A stretch of 64,000 nucleotides of DNA from Mytilus galloprovincialis (GCF_965363235.1 NC_134844.1:49844872-49908871); one strand, 5' to 3'; numbered from the stretch's first letter, positions 35,466 through 47,505 are shown. The notes: generated from the letters alone by a model not told the origin. Numbers and translations: made by a program.

Positions 35466-36769
35466 TTAATTTAAATACAATGAACAGATGAGATCTATAT
35501 TAAAGTTGTTTTAAAAAAAATAATTCTGGACATACTTGTGTTATATAGAATTTATACTATCTGATATATAACTATCTGATAATAGTTCTTATGCATCTTG
35601 ACCGTTTATTTTAATTATAGCAAATATTGATATCGTTAGGTTAATTTGATTATAAGCCAACAAAATAATTATTTAAAGATATTAACGAAAGTTAAGACTT
35701 TATACTAAATTTATTGACAATCCGCCAAAAAAACCCAAAACCCAAAAATAGAATAAATCCATCGAGTTCATAAATATGCCAGTTGTTTACCATTGAAATT
35801 GCCATTTGGTAAAGGGCTTTTCATTTTGAATTTAACACATGTAACATGCAGTTTGTTATTCTTGTTATTTTACTTTGTTAAATTGAATACTCCGTATTGA
35901 AGGATTTTTTTAACACGTCCAGGAACACGAACTACATGTGCATCTAAAATATTAATAAAAACTATAATAAAGTGTTCTAGATCACTACCTCGAAATCGCT
36001 TGCATCCAGAGCGTGGTTTAAAGTATGAAACTCTTAATTTTTGCCTGGAAAATTTCTGGAAGGGATTCAAAAGTGTCATAAACGTGAAACTAATGTCAAT
36101 GTAACATTTTAAATTTTTCACTATTTCAAAAAAGTTGAATCTAAATAAAATTAAAAATAGATATGAAGAATGTGTCAAAGAGACAAATGACAACCTAACC
36201 AAAGAGTAGAAAACAGCCGAAGGTGTACAGTTGGTCTTGAACACAGCAATAAATTAACGCAAAAGGTGGCGGTTTCGACTGGAAGCTGAAGAATGCCAAA
36301 GGACAGGTCAACTATATGTAGTGATGTAAACTCACAAATTTTAGGAGGCGAATTGCCTTGTCACCTTCCTTTTTGTTTCGTTGTTCAGAAAACAGAATAA
36401 TTGATATATTTACTTTTTCAATTCAGTCACTCGAAACGGATTCCACTTATGAAATCAGATTAAAATATCATATTTGCAAATAAGATTGGAATCATGAATA
36501 CAGCCACAATGAAATGTTCCATAAACAATGCGATTTGTGCATACAACTGACATATTTTACGGAGATCTAGAACCGTCGTCAGGCTAAACTTGGTGTTGCC
36601 TTTTAAGAAAGCAACTAAGTACAAATATCGGGTGCATAATACGTCATTTGAATAGAGTCATAATAAAATACTCAATAAACCACAACTATTATAAACCGAA
36701 GACGTCACAATTAGATTTTGGCACAAACATGCTATATTTTACTAAAATTGCGTCATGAATTTCTAGTGG
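35466..36769. other. Intergenic, no supported gene
   Basis: The 124-codon frame at 35870-36244 (minus) has no recognisable domain, no splice context and no counterpart in the paralogous regions. Nothing else can be supported. Confidence 0.3.
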
Positions 36770-37090
36770 GAAACTTTACGAGTTATTTGACCATTATGGA
36801 ATAACCGTTTCACAGATGAAATCCAATATGTTCCTTATGTTGTAACTACAATTAACTTTCCTTTTCAACACAAATGTTACGTACGGAATAGCTGGAAGTG
36901 ATCTCAGGTGCTCCGGAAGGGTAAGCAGATCTTGCTCCTCTTGTGGCACCCGTCTTTTGTTGGTGTGCATGTTGCTTAATCTTTAGTTTTCTATGTTGTG
37001 CCGTTTTTACCCATGTCCTTGTCAGTTTATTTTCGATAAATAAGTCCGATTGTTCCTCTGGTATTGTACGCTCAACTTGTACAACATATT
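36770..37090. mobile_element. Rearranged 3'-end fragments of the reverse-transcriptase element (fossil)
   Basis: Pieces of the family's 3' region in mixed orientation: a plus-strand piece near 36780-36860, a reversed piece with GGTGCTCCGGAAGGGTAAGC near 36905, and a plus-strand piece near 36960-37080. It is broken and old. Confidence 0.5.
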
Positions 37091-37518
37091 GCATCAAAAT
37101 AGTTCAAGAATATAATCCATTATTTTTTCATTTTCTCATGGCCTGGGTCTATATATTCGTCAGTTTAATCTCTTGCATACGCTTGGAATAATATTCAAAT
37201 ATAACGAACAGGCCTTGTGAAAATCTATGGATTGCAAAAAAATATTTTAAATGAAACCATGATTATACACAGGTTCCAGGGATGCTAATAAATCGGATTT
37301 TTGATGCCCGTTCGTAGATCAGGTATCCCAAACATTGTATTCTGTGTAATTTTCAAATGTCATAAATGGAGGTCCTTTCTGTGACTCAAAAGTCCGTCCG
37401 ATGATAGTATAATGTTTACTCCATAAGTATGTGGAATTTTAACCTCCATCCAAGTCAGTTTAAAAACTCTAAATACAAAACATCTTTGTCTTCAGTTGTC
37501 ACTAAATTATATATACAT

Positions 37519-38010
37519 TTAAGGGGGCTCGCGGGTATAAATCATTTTTTAGATATAGGATTTCGCTATATTATTCTATAAATGAACGTTATCATATACT
37601 TAATAGAAAAATGAAATAAAAAAAATTGGGGTCACAATCTGCCTCTAAAAGAAGCATGTATTCTTGTTTATGTCCTTTTTTCTGTTGAACTAATAGGAGA
37701 AATAGAGGTTATATCGAAATAAAAATAGACCTAAATTACAGAAATCGCTAAATTTTTTTCAATTATTTAGTTTCTGTACAGCTTCTTTGCAAACATTAAT
37801 AAAAAAAAATAGGTCACCGATGAGTTAAAAAAGATATTTCCATATTTATTCCAACAAATGGCAGTTTAAAACTCATCTGGGGCCAAACCGAATCAATTGT
37901 TTTGGTGAATTTGTGTACCATATCATAAAGTAATAACTTATAGTGTAAAAAATAAAATGTGTAATGAAAAAAACAAATGTTTATTTTTTTGTACCCGCGA
38001 GCCTCCTTAA
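37519..38010. mobile_element. TTAA-flanked MITE (492 bp)
   Basis: TTAAGGGGGCTCGCGGGTA at the left and TACCCGCGAGCCTCCTTAA at the right are inverted repeats (one mismatch) including TTAA. It is non-coding; the 112-codon frame at 37814-38152 straddles the right end and is spurious. TTAA suggests piggyBac-type mobilisation. Confidence 0.7.
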
Positions 38011-39244
38011 AGCACTTCTTGTTTAATCGTGTGAACAATTCGCATGTAAGGTAATCAGAACCGCTGTACAGATGAAAAATAATAGATTGATGTGAAACGT
38101 GAAACACATTGAACATAAAGTTACATAGCGCAACGTTTTGTGTGACAGCCATATATTACATAATTGTACAATTCTTGACTTCTATTGTTTGGACTGTTTG
38201 GTAGTTTTTCTGAAAAACAATTTACAATATCTACCTCTTATTTTCTGGAAAAAAGATCAATGTAGTCATTCGGGGAATTGACTTTTGGATATTATTCATT
38301 CATACGAACACGTTAAAGTTGTGAAATTTGTGAGAAGTTAGACGTCAATTAATAAATAACCAGTTTGAAAATGTTCAATTGAATTCATTATTTTATTTAC
38401 GTCATGTGTCTGGTTTAAAACAGCAACAAAAACATTATACACGAACTAGATACGAACATATAAGATAAGGAAAATACATATATAATATATTTTAAAATGT
38501 CTCAGTACTGTCATAAAATTCTGAGACGTTCATCTTTGTTTGAAAAAAAACCAAAAGATCGCAGGTTTAAAAAACAAACAAAGAAGCTTTTGACTGAAAA
38601 TTAATATCTAAAGGGTCAAGATCAAAAATGCTTTACTCATTTTGTTTTCATCTCGATAAAGCAGACACTCTAAAAGAAAATAAAATATTTTGTTTATAGT
38701 ATAATAAATAAGTTTAGTGTATTTAAAAGACTTTAAAAGATCCCGTCAGTATGATATTGTTCTATTATATGTCATTATGATATATTTCTATTATGAATTA
38801 CAATATACGTTGAACCACAAACGTCAAAATCATTCAATCGCGTAGTGGAATTAACTATTTTTGGATTCTTATAAATTCTATATATAACTTTTGGACTAGT
38901 TTAAATCTCGGTCTATTTCTTAAATTTATTCTTACATACTTTTGATTTTTTAACCCTGTATGCTAACATTCCCATGAAAATTTTAAAATTGTTTGTACGC
39001 ACATTGAACGACAAATTTATGTGACGTATAAAATTTTCTGACGTCAGACACTCAATAAATGTGTTCGTAGATAGTAGATGTTTTTGTGTTCTGTTAAATT
39101 GTTCCTTTTAAAATTGTTAAACGATTATGACTGATGTGTCCATATTTTGACTATTATATTTATTGTGTCTGTTTATTTAACGCATCAATGTAAAAATATC
39201 GGAAATTGATGAGACTGTCATTAAAGTGAGAGGGTTAGCGCTAT
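38011..39244. other. Intergenic, nothing recognised
   Basis: AT-rich sequence with no open frame, no inverted repeat and no within-window match that I could see. Confidence 0.3.
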
Positions 39245-39590
39245 AGAACCAGGTTTAATCCACCATTTTCTACATTTGAAAATGCCTGTACCAAGTCAGG
39301 AATATGACAGTTTTTGTCCATTCGTTTTTGATGCGTTTTGTTATTTGATTTTGCCATGTGATTATGGACTTTCCCAATTGATCTTCCTCTAAGTTCAGTA
39401 TTTTTGTGATTTTACTTTTTACTATCTTCTGATTGGTTAAAAGTACATGTATTACCTTTTTTTCAATGTTGTCAATTTTTATGGCGACAAGCCCACTATG
39501 ACGTTGTGTTTTCATATGCCAACATGTGTGTGCGTTGTTATTGTTAATATCGATTCTATAAAAAGTTCTTTGGGCCTTAATCCTGATAGA
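39245..39590 (-). repeat. Dispersed repeat (21540-21830 family), reversed
   Basis: ACCAGGTTTAATCCACCATT, TGCCTGTACCAAGTCAGGAA and TTCAGTATTTTTGTGATTTT are the reverse complement of the family at 59495-59650. The 107-codon frame here (39270-39593) lies within this repeat and is not a gene. Confidence 0.6.
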
Positions 39591-39834
39591 CATTTATTGA
39601 AAATGAATGGCAATATTTCAATTTGATTTAATTAAACTATAAAATTAATTTTGACTCTTCACATTTTACATATTTTTTACTGAAAAGTGTCATAAATTAA
39701 TTTTGTGGTTCAATTAATTCAAAATAAATAAAATCCATTTATTAAATAATCATTAAACACACCATAGTCTGTTCTTTGAAGAATGTTTACCTGAATGTCT
39801 CTTAATGGAGTCACGCCACGTCACGTCACCAACA

Positions 39835-40350
39835 ACCAAATTATGATAAATAAACTCATCATAGATACCAGGACTACATTTAGTATATACGCCAGACGCG
39901 AGTTTCGTCTACAAAAGACTCATCAGTGACGCTCGTATCCAAAAGATTTAAACAGACCAAATAAAGTACGAATTTGACGAGCATTGAGAACTAAAATTCC
40001 TAAAAGTTTTGCCAAATACAGCTTAGGTGATCTATGCCTGAGGTAGAAAAGCCTTAGTATTTCAAAGATTCAAAAATTTGCAAAACGTTTATTTATCAAA
40101 AAAACCATATCAATGACAATTCATGTCAGCACAAAAAGTGCTGACTACTGGGCTTTTGATACCCTCGGGGAAATAAGTCTCCACCAGTATTGGCATCGAC
40201 CCAGTGGTTGTAAATAAACTCATCATAGATACCAGGACTACATTTAGTATATACGCCAGACCGCGTTTCGTCTACATAAGACTCATCAGTGACGCTCGTA
40301 TCCAAAAAAGTTAAACAGGCCAAATAAAGTACGAAGTTGAAGGAGTTTGA
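39835..40350 (-). repeat. Hammerhead-core repeat, two units reversed
   Basis: On the minus strand two cores occur near 39885-39926 and 40247-40295, about 365 bp apart: CTGATGAG, GTCTTTTGTAGAC or GTCTTATGTAGAC, GAAAC. Sites after GAAA differ (CTCGCGTCTGGCGT; GCGGTCTGGCGT), which disturbs stem III. The 76-codon frame at 40126 is spurious. Confidence 0.6.
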
Positions 40351-40999
40351 TGACACAATGGTATCACTCTGTATCTGTCCTCTTACAGTATATAAAGAAT
40401 GTATATTGACACTAGCATTTAAGTATTATTTTATTACAAAATAGATATAGTGGAAAAGGAAATAATTTTAATGTGTATATTTAGGTATTCGTAATATATA
40501 AGCTATTCTAATGTGGTATCACTTGCTACGAGATATATAAAAAGTCTAATGCATGGTTGTTTTTGTTTAATCTTTAACGGAAGTGAAAAAGAGAAATAAT
40601 AATTTTTGTAGCAGCCAGAATAGATCAATTTTGTAAAACTAAACTTAGAAATATTGATAATTGATTGTGCATTTGTAATTGAATAATTCGACCTCATTTA
40701 TTTGCACTTCAATTTAACCCCTTAGCTAGAGCAGAGATATTCATTAAACGAAGTAATAATTTTCATCCATCAGCTATAAAAGTATCAGAAAAGTGCATTA
40801 CATTATACTGTGTTATATGCAAATTAAATAAACAGAATTAAACAAACATACAACTGATTTCAACCTTTAACAAATTATTTTAATATAGGTAAATATAATC
40901 TAGTACAGTATAATTAAATATAATGAAATTTACACATTAGCATACCCAATACTGGAACAGTGATCTTAAATATAAATTCGAAGCTACAAGAACAAAAAA

Positions 41000-42134
41000 A
41001 AGCATTATATAACAGCATGCGTCCAAAGTCCCCTCCTAAATGGACTAACCTGTATCATGAACAACGATAGCCAAACATTTGGAATCCGCATCTTTAAATA
41101 CCGAGCCACAATAAGACATACTAGTATACGAACAACAGGGACATACCAGTATAAAGACAAATGACGGGATAATGAAGTGATATGCAGCATCAGAATAGAA
41201 TATATAATTCAAGAACATCCGGCATTATTTCTGACAACCTATATTTATTTAAAAGTTATTGGTATCCTTCGATTAATTTTTTGAGAAAAAGGATAAGAAG
41301 TTCATTGACCAAATACTTGCTCATCAATTTTGTCTTCAAGCAACGTTAACTTTTGGCTAAATCTTCATGGCTGTTGCAAGCATTTGGATGACTAATGATT
41401 AGAGTAATGTTTCCTTTGAATGCAAGTGAAGTATTTTGTTACCAGGCGTTAAGTTATATAACAAAACCTATGAAATCAGCTTTTTTGCATAGGTTTATCA
41501 TCTATTTCTTCTATAATTTGGTGACACCATTGTATATTCGTCGAATTAATATGATTTAACGGGCAAGGGTATTTTAGCTTTTAAAACAGGAGTTCCTCTT
41601 GATAAGATAACATGTAAGAAGTTATCAACGGAAGCATGTAGCTTCAATTTACGGCAACGAAACGGTTCAACGTATATAAATATAAACTGTTCTAAAAATA
41701 AATTAAATTTATACATGTCTGGCAGGCACAAAAGTATAAGATGCACATAAAATAGTAGACCTAAGTATAAATACTATATTGTGAATTCATTTATTTTTTT
41801 CATGGATACCAACTTTCGTGGATTAAGGAAATCTCACATCTTCGTGGATATTTATTTCGTAGTTTTTGGCAAATTCGGCTTACACACTTAATCCACGAAA
41901 ATTGGTTTCCAACAAATAATAGTGAATTCACAGTATGTCATTTGAATTTGAATGATTCGTCTTATCTGTAGAACTGATTTCATCTGCTCAACTGTTACTA
42001 AAGATGTATATAAAATCTGTTTTCTTTCGGCTTGTATGATGTAACATAATAAATAAAAGTCAATGTGTGTTTTGGCACATACAAATGTCTTTATTAGTTT
42101 GAGTTTGTATCAAAAGAGTCAATATCCTGTAGTA
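41000..42134. repeat. Segmental duplication unit (paralogous to 24600-26720)
   Basis: 3' flank of copy 4, collinear with the 3' flank of copy 3. At about 41490-41510 (GCATAGGTTTATCATCTATT) it lacks the hammerhead-core array that copy 3 carries, giving an empty site. Confidence 0.65.
42090..42095 (-). other. Likely polyadenylation signal AATAAA of copy 4
   Basis: AATAAAG on the minus strand about 40 bases after the copy 4 stop codon, within normal distance for a 3' end. The matching site of copy 3 reads GATAAAG. Confidence 0.4.
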
Positions 42135-42460
42135 TTAATATTTGTTTGCTGACTGTATCCTTTTTATAAAGATGGGTACCAAACGAAAAAGTCTATCTAA
42201 ATTATCTCTTGAATCACACCGAAATGTGATATTGCCCGGACCTAAAATATGCTTCCTACCTACAGCGATTACAATTTCTCGCCCTTCCTTTGACCTTCCA
42301 TATTGTTGCACTATCTCATATGGCCAATGACATTTTAATGTCCTTTTCTTTATGTCTTCTAATGTAAAACCGTCAGGTTTAACATAAAGTCGGTATTTAT
42401 TATTTAATCCAAATTTCAGTGCATCTTTCCCTGGTTTGACCCTGACAATGAAACAAAGTT
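42135..42460 (-). CDS. PTB (IRS/DOK type) last exon of gene copy 4
   Basis: Starts at 42460 after TTTCATTTCAG in phase 1 (junction codon E), 107 codons to the stop at 42135. Same fold signature as copy 3: LCFIVRVKPGKDALKFG, YRLYVKPDGFTLEDIKK, HWPYEIVQQYGRSKEG, IAVGRKHILGPG, ITFRCDSRDNLDRLF. The first pocket arginine position is Q (VQQYG), the second R is kept. This domain should read phosphotyrosine or plain NPxY peptides; the same protein carries NPVY at residues 282-285, a possible ligand in cis or in trans. Confidence 0.8.
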
Positions 42461-43756
42461 CTGAAATGAAACACAAAACAAATATGAAGTGTATTATTCT
42501 GTGGGTAAAAACTACTTATTCGACAGTACTTGTACCTACATTACTCTCATCTACATTAGACTTTACATTTCAAATACATATCCACTTTCTTTGTACTTTA
42601 TATTTTACATTTCTTATGCAAAAACTTAAAATGCAGCCTATTGTAATATTGTTTTATCTGTATTGTCTTGCTGTTGCATTGCATAATGTCAATATTTAAA
42701 TATGTCCAGAGGTTACTCTCATTTAATCGATTTACAGAATAAAGATAACATTTTATCTAGTGTCAAATTATAATATACTATATATGATTATTTTTACAAC
42801 ATATTGAGAAAAATAATAGCTTGTATCTTTGAAGAATTGTTTTCCAAATAAACGAACACAATAGTTGAAAATTAAAAACAATAACAATGGTTTGTTGATT
42901 GCTTATTTGATTTGCTAAGCGTCCAGTGGAAAATATTTTGTGAAAATGGAGAACAAGTCAAAGCTAAAAACAGTAAGTAGGGTAACAAGGTATGCATTGA
43001 CCTCTTGAAAAGGAGCGGGAAATTCAAACAGTCACAGAAAAAAAAACGTTGGATAAGGACAGTAGTGTTGGCTTAAAATGGACCGTTCAAAAAATATTCT
43101 GCAAGGGTTAAAAACATGCAAAGATGTTGACAATCTCTGTACAAGAGGTTTCGGATTAAATGTCAAAGTTTTGACGGAAGTTGGCTACATTTTTGTACAT
43201 TCCGCACAATGGAACAGACGCTCTTTTTTCTGCAAGGGTTATAACTGCTGCCTATAGCTAGACAAAACATAAGCAATGCATGGTTTCCTTTGATTTAATT
43301 CAAGCTTCAGTTCTGGTCATAATTTCCTTTATTAATATGCGTATACAATGTTTTAAATTGTCTAATATGTATATGTAAATCTATATTGTTAAACGTTGAC
43401 ATAAGGGTTTGGAATGAAAGAGGGACGACAGATACCAGAGGGACAGTCAAACTCATAAATGAAGTGAGAACATTATATATGTTATACGAAGAAAGATGTT
43501 TGAAGATTGATGTTGCTAAGTTTGCTTTTCTATGTTGTGTTTTTGTCTATTGTTGTTTCCTTTTAGTGTTTTTGTAGTTTATCATCTTTTGCCATGGCTT
43601 TGTCAGTTTTGATTTCGTTTAAGAGTTTGATTTTTACGTTTCGCTTCTACTAGTCTATTAATGAGAATGTGTTACAAAATCTTTTAAATCAACAGACGAT
43701 CGTATCAATTAATTTGTACCATAACCAGTATTCTTAATCATTTGTTTTTTACAAAC
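42461..43756 (-). other. Intron of gene copy 4 (1296 bp)
   Basis: Donor ACAG|GTTTGT (last exon base 43757), acceptor TTTCAG. It contains reversed and forward 3'-end fragments of the reverse-transcriptase element at 43395-43470 and 43560-43660. The plus-strand frames at 42436 and 43386 are spurious. Confidence 0.65.
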
Positions 43757-45206
43757 CTGTGTCATGTTGCGTGGTTTGTACGGTTTCATATTCATTTTCC
43801 TGTGTAGGTTGGCATGTGGACACATTAGACTGATCCTGTTTATGTTTTTGTCTCACTAACGACATGTTACCTGAATCAGTCTTTTCAACAATTTCACCAG
43901 GTTCCGTATATGCTTCTTCTTTATTCTCCTGTTCCGTTGGAAACGCAGGCACGAGACTTGTCGTTTCAACAATTTCACCAAGTTCCGTATATTCTACTTC
44001 TTTATTCTCTTGTCCAGTTGGAGACGCATGAACTGGAATGGTCTTTTCGATAATTTCACTAAGTTCTGTATATGCTTCTTCCTTGTTTTCCTGTGGTATT
44101 AAAGACGTATAAGCTTGTGTAATCTGTTCATCGTTTTCAGCAAGTTTCGAGTATTCAGCCTCTTTATTCTTCTGTTTAATTAAAGACGTATAGTCTGAAC
44201 TTGTCAGTTTATCGTTTTCACCAAGTTTCGAGTAGTCAGCCTCTTTATTCTTCTGTTTCGTTAAAGACGTATATTCTGAACTTGTCTGTTCATCGATTCT
44301 ATGGAGATCTGCATATTCTACCTCTTTATACTCCCTTTTAGTTAAGGCCGTATAAACTGGATTTGGCTGTATAACGATTTCCCCAATTTTAGTTATATTT
44401 GTCTTTACAATTTTTCCTATATCGTTCATTCGTAAAGAGATATTGACATCTAAAAGCTCATTATTATCGTGCATGGACTGAACGATGTTGTTTGTATCCA
44501 TCAATTTATGTTGAATATGTTTACTAATATGGAATGTTTGTTGGTCGGATGCATGCTGCTTTGAAATTGCCAGAGTCATTTGAAGTTCAACTACTATCTT
44601 TTCTGTACGCTCTACAGATGCCAAGATGTTGTTTATTTTTCGTCTTTCGGTATCTTCAACTTTAATAAGTTCTTTCAATAGTTCTCCTTCAATACGATCA
44701 AAATGTTCATTAATTACATGTCTAGCTTTCCGAATTTCTTCATTAATATACTTTCTATCTAATTGTAGAGATGACATATTTTCTTCTCGATTCTTTTGAA
44801 TCCTTTTCAAATTTTCGGAAAGTTCTTGCAATGAACTTTCAATTTCAAAAAAAGTTTTTGATGAACTGAATTTGCAAACACCATCATGTATATTTGTGAG
44901 ATTTTGGCAGTTCCTATGTTCCTCAATGAGACATTTTGTACAACACGAACACTCATGTTTATGACAGTATGCCTGGTAGTTTTCGCCGTGTAATTTGCAA
45001 GAATCAGTAATTTGTAGGACACTAACAGGTAACGTTTGATATTCGGTCAAAGGTAAAATACCATGACTCTTGTGTGCTTCGTTGAGAAGATGATGTTCCT
45101 TACATTCTCCACAAAGCCCTGTGTTACATTCAAAACACCATGCTGCAGATTGTACAGATGCATGTCGGGAAATGCAGACGCCGCATACAGGAAAATTGCT
45201 CGCCAT
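43757..45206 (-). CDS. B-box/coiled-coil/tyrosine-motif array exon of gene copy 4
   Basis: The most complete member: 483 codons plus one base, start at 45206 (MASNFPVCGVC), acceptor TTTTCTTCAG 4 bases upstream. B-box 1: C8, C11, C24, C27, C32, C35, H39, H48. B-box 2: C70, H73, C81, H84, C89, C92, H97, C100. Coiled coil about 120-240. Array from 285: YxxL at Y285, 298, 312, 325, 339, 352, 366, 379, 406, spacing 13,14,13,14,13,14,13,27; then YTEP at 433 and YETV at 473. Acidic residues often precede the tyrosines (EVEY, EAEY, EEAY), as Src/Syk-type substrates prefer. NPVY at 282-285 is a PTB-type ligand. There is no RING, signal peptide or membrane segment. With the PTB exon the protein is 591 aa. 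I infer a cytosolic phosphotyrosine scaffold; I do not recognise a named family with this order. Confidence 0.85.
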
Positions 45207-45210
45207 ATTT

Positions 45211-46549
45211 CTGAAGAAAAAAACATTCACTTCCGAATACATTTTATTGGTATTAGCATTGTAGTCCAATCCTTGTTTTACATACCCGTTATTTTCACAA
45301 ATACAAACTATTGATAAGGGAAAATATTAAACGCTTATGCTGATCACGACTGATTATTATTAGAAAAAAGCTTGAACATCATATAACAATGATGGAAATG
45401 ATTTGAATATTAGATATTTGAAAAACATATTTCTTTTGTATCCTGCAATACACACTAGAACAGACAATGTCTTAAAATGATCAATATACAGATCAGCATT
45501 GTTTTCCTTTCTACAGCACATTTGTAAACTACAAAACTCAGGGCTTTCAGACGTCATTTTAGGCGAATCGAAAATAAAACAGAGGCCGGTTCCATTGTTT
45601 GAAATGTAATATTCATATCAATTCTTTGAAAATTAGTTTATGGTCAGGGGTGTGTGTATTCGTCTATATTATGCCACTAAATGCTTAAACATCATAACGG
45701 GGAAGATGGTGTGGGACGATTTGTTTTTGAAAGTAGAAAAAGGGACCGTGTTTGTACTTACATGAACAATACAAAGGGAGCCGACATGTAGAGCAGGAAC
45801 TGCGTTCCTTTCCAAAGTGCCTGAAATCACACCTATTATGTGATGAAGTTCGATTTGCTTTATTCTTAAGTGTGTGTTTATACACTATTGATTGTTTTGA
45901 AAAAAAAAGAATTCAATGACATTGTCACTTTGTAGTCAACGTATGAGTTTGAACATCCCTTTGTTATCTTTCACGTTTCTTTTTCGTGGCATTTAGTTTA
46001 GACATACCTAAAAATTACTTCTAATATGTTTTAACAGCAACAGTTCTAATGATTACAACTATGACAATGAAAATTTTCTGTTGCTGTTCCGTTACTGCAT
46101 TAAGTTAATAATCGATAAAGTTAAACGCTTTGATTTTTCGTCATGTTTGATAAAAATCTATAGCTCGTTATTCTCATAGAATACTGTGGATTCATAAATA
46201 TTTGTTTGATACCAATTTTCGTGGATTTCGTTGATATAGGAGAAAAAAGAATCTAAATGATCAACGAATTACAAAAGGAATATATGTAAACTTTGCCAAA
46301 TCAACATTAGATATCAAAGTTTTTCTCAATCTACGAAAATTGGCACCCACGAAAATAAATGACTCCACAGTAATATGAATGCCGGAAAAATCTTTAAAAA
46401 AAATTGGAATGCTACTATAGAATAACAAAAGTTCTGCTTCTATATCATGCTTCATCCTGATTTGAAATAAACATCTATACGGTAGTGGATTATTGGAAAA
46501 TGGTGAAACCTAAGTTGCTGGAAAACAAAGACGTACACGAACCTTAACA
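45211..46549. other. Upstream flank of gene copy 4, no exon recognised
   Basis: The splice acceptor just upstream of the B-box ATG implies a 5' exon further right. None can be placed with confidence here. Short frames at 45360, 45685 and 46261 show no homology. Confidence 0.35.
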
Positions 46550-46554
46550 TGCTT

Positions 46555-46620
46555 CACAATATAAAAGTAAGAAGATGTGGTATAATTGTAAATGATACAA
46601 CTCTCCATAAGAGACAAGAT
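46555..46620 (+). repeat. Short fragment of the 50235-50605 repeat family
   Basis: AAGAAGATGTGGTATAATTG and GATACAACTCTCCAT correspond to the start of the family. Confidence 0.4.
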
Positions 46621-46929
46621 GACATACCCAGTGAAGATATGAAGAGTAGGAAAAATATCAAAAATCAAATTAGAATCAATACGCTTAAGTCGAAACAAGA
46701 CTGGAAGATAAACAACAGTTTCATAACACTACATAAAGACCGAAGACTGACAAACAATAGAAACTTGAGTTAATTCCAAGTGCTCAAGCTGATACAAATA
46801 AATGAAAAGTAAAGCAAGTTGCAAGTTGAAGTGATATTTTAAACTACATAATCATGTATTAACTTTATTTTATTGCAGTACGCTTTAAACTTAAAATAAA
46901 GGATTTTTCTAGCTGGTCTTCAAATTTTA

Positions 46930-47505
46930 TTATACTTCAGTTTGTATACAAATCTTTGTACATTACAGGTAAATCTTTCAGTCTTACACACTTATAAATA
47001 ATTTGTATTTAAAATAAAATAAAAAAACTGCTCATGCGGTTATCGATGGAGGCGTAGTCATAAGATTAGCTAACGGGATAAAAATGAGAGTATTGATATA
47101 ATGATATTATGTAAAATTGCGTTTTTTTACATTTTACAAATGCTAAACAATCTTATATATAGTGCTGCTAAGGAAATATCCACAATTGTTTTTGTTTCTG
47201 AGTACATATCAATCTTCTTAACTTTTGACATAATTTTGCATTTGGTCGATAACGTCATCATTAGTCATTATGCTACAAGTTTTGTTAAGTCTTTAAAAAC
47301 TTGATTTGAGTTGATCTGACAAATATCTAATAACATAGTACATGTATGTGATACTGAATCAACCCCAAATTATACATATAAAAGTTTGTTTACGGAAATA
47401 TTAATGAACATTTACCTTTTGGTATTGTTGTCGCCATATGCAATCTATAAGGAAATGTATTAAAAATTGTCATATGAACTTTGCACTTTAAAGGAAGAAA
47501 CACTT
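46930..47505. repeat. Segmental duplication unit (paralogous to 30991-31800)
   Basis: CAGTCTTACACACTTATAAA, TGCGGTTATCGATGG and GAACTTTGCACTTTAAAGG match the upstream flank of copy 3 in order, so copies 3 and 4 were duplicated together with at least 2 kb of upstream DNA. Confidence 0.55.
47416..47437 (-). other. Possible short upstream exon of gene copy 4
   Basis: ATGGCGACAACAATACCAAA then AG|GTAAATG, a good donor. The counterpart is at 31721-31742. Length and phase do not join it in frame to the B-box ATG, so it may be leader, part of another transcript, or chance. Confidence 0.25.

Noticed and set aside
35870-36244. 124-codon minus-strand frame
   Set aside because: No domain, no conserved splice context, no paralogue, and a composition expected of AT-rich DNA.
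39270-39593. 107-codon minus-strand frame
   Set aside because: Contained in a dispersed repeat whose other copies do not keep the frame.
45207-45269. Upstream ATG extending the copy 4 frame (MDYNANTNK..)
   Set aside because: A splice acceptor (TTTTCTTCAG) lies between it and the B-box ATG, as in the other copies, so it is intronic.
45063-45314. Plus-strand frame over the B-box region
   Set aside because: Antisense to the copy 4 B-box coding sequence.
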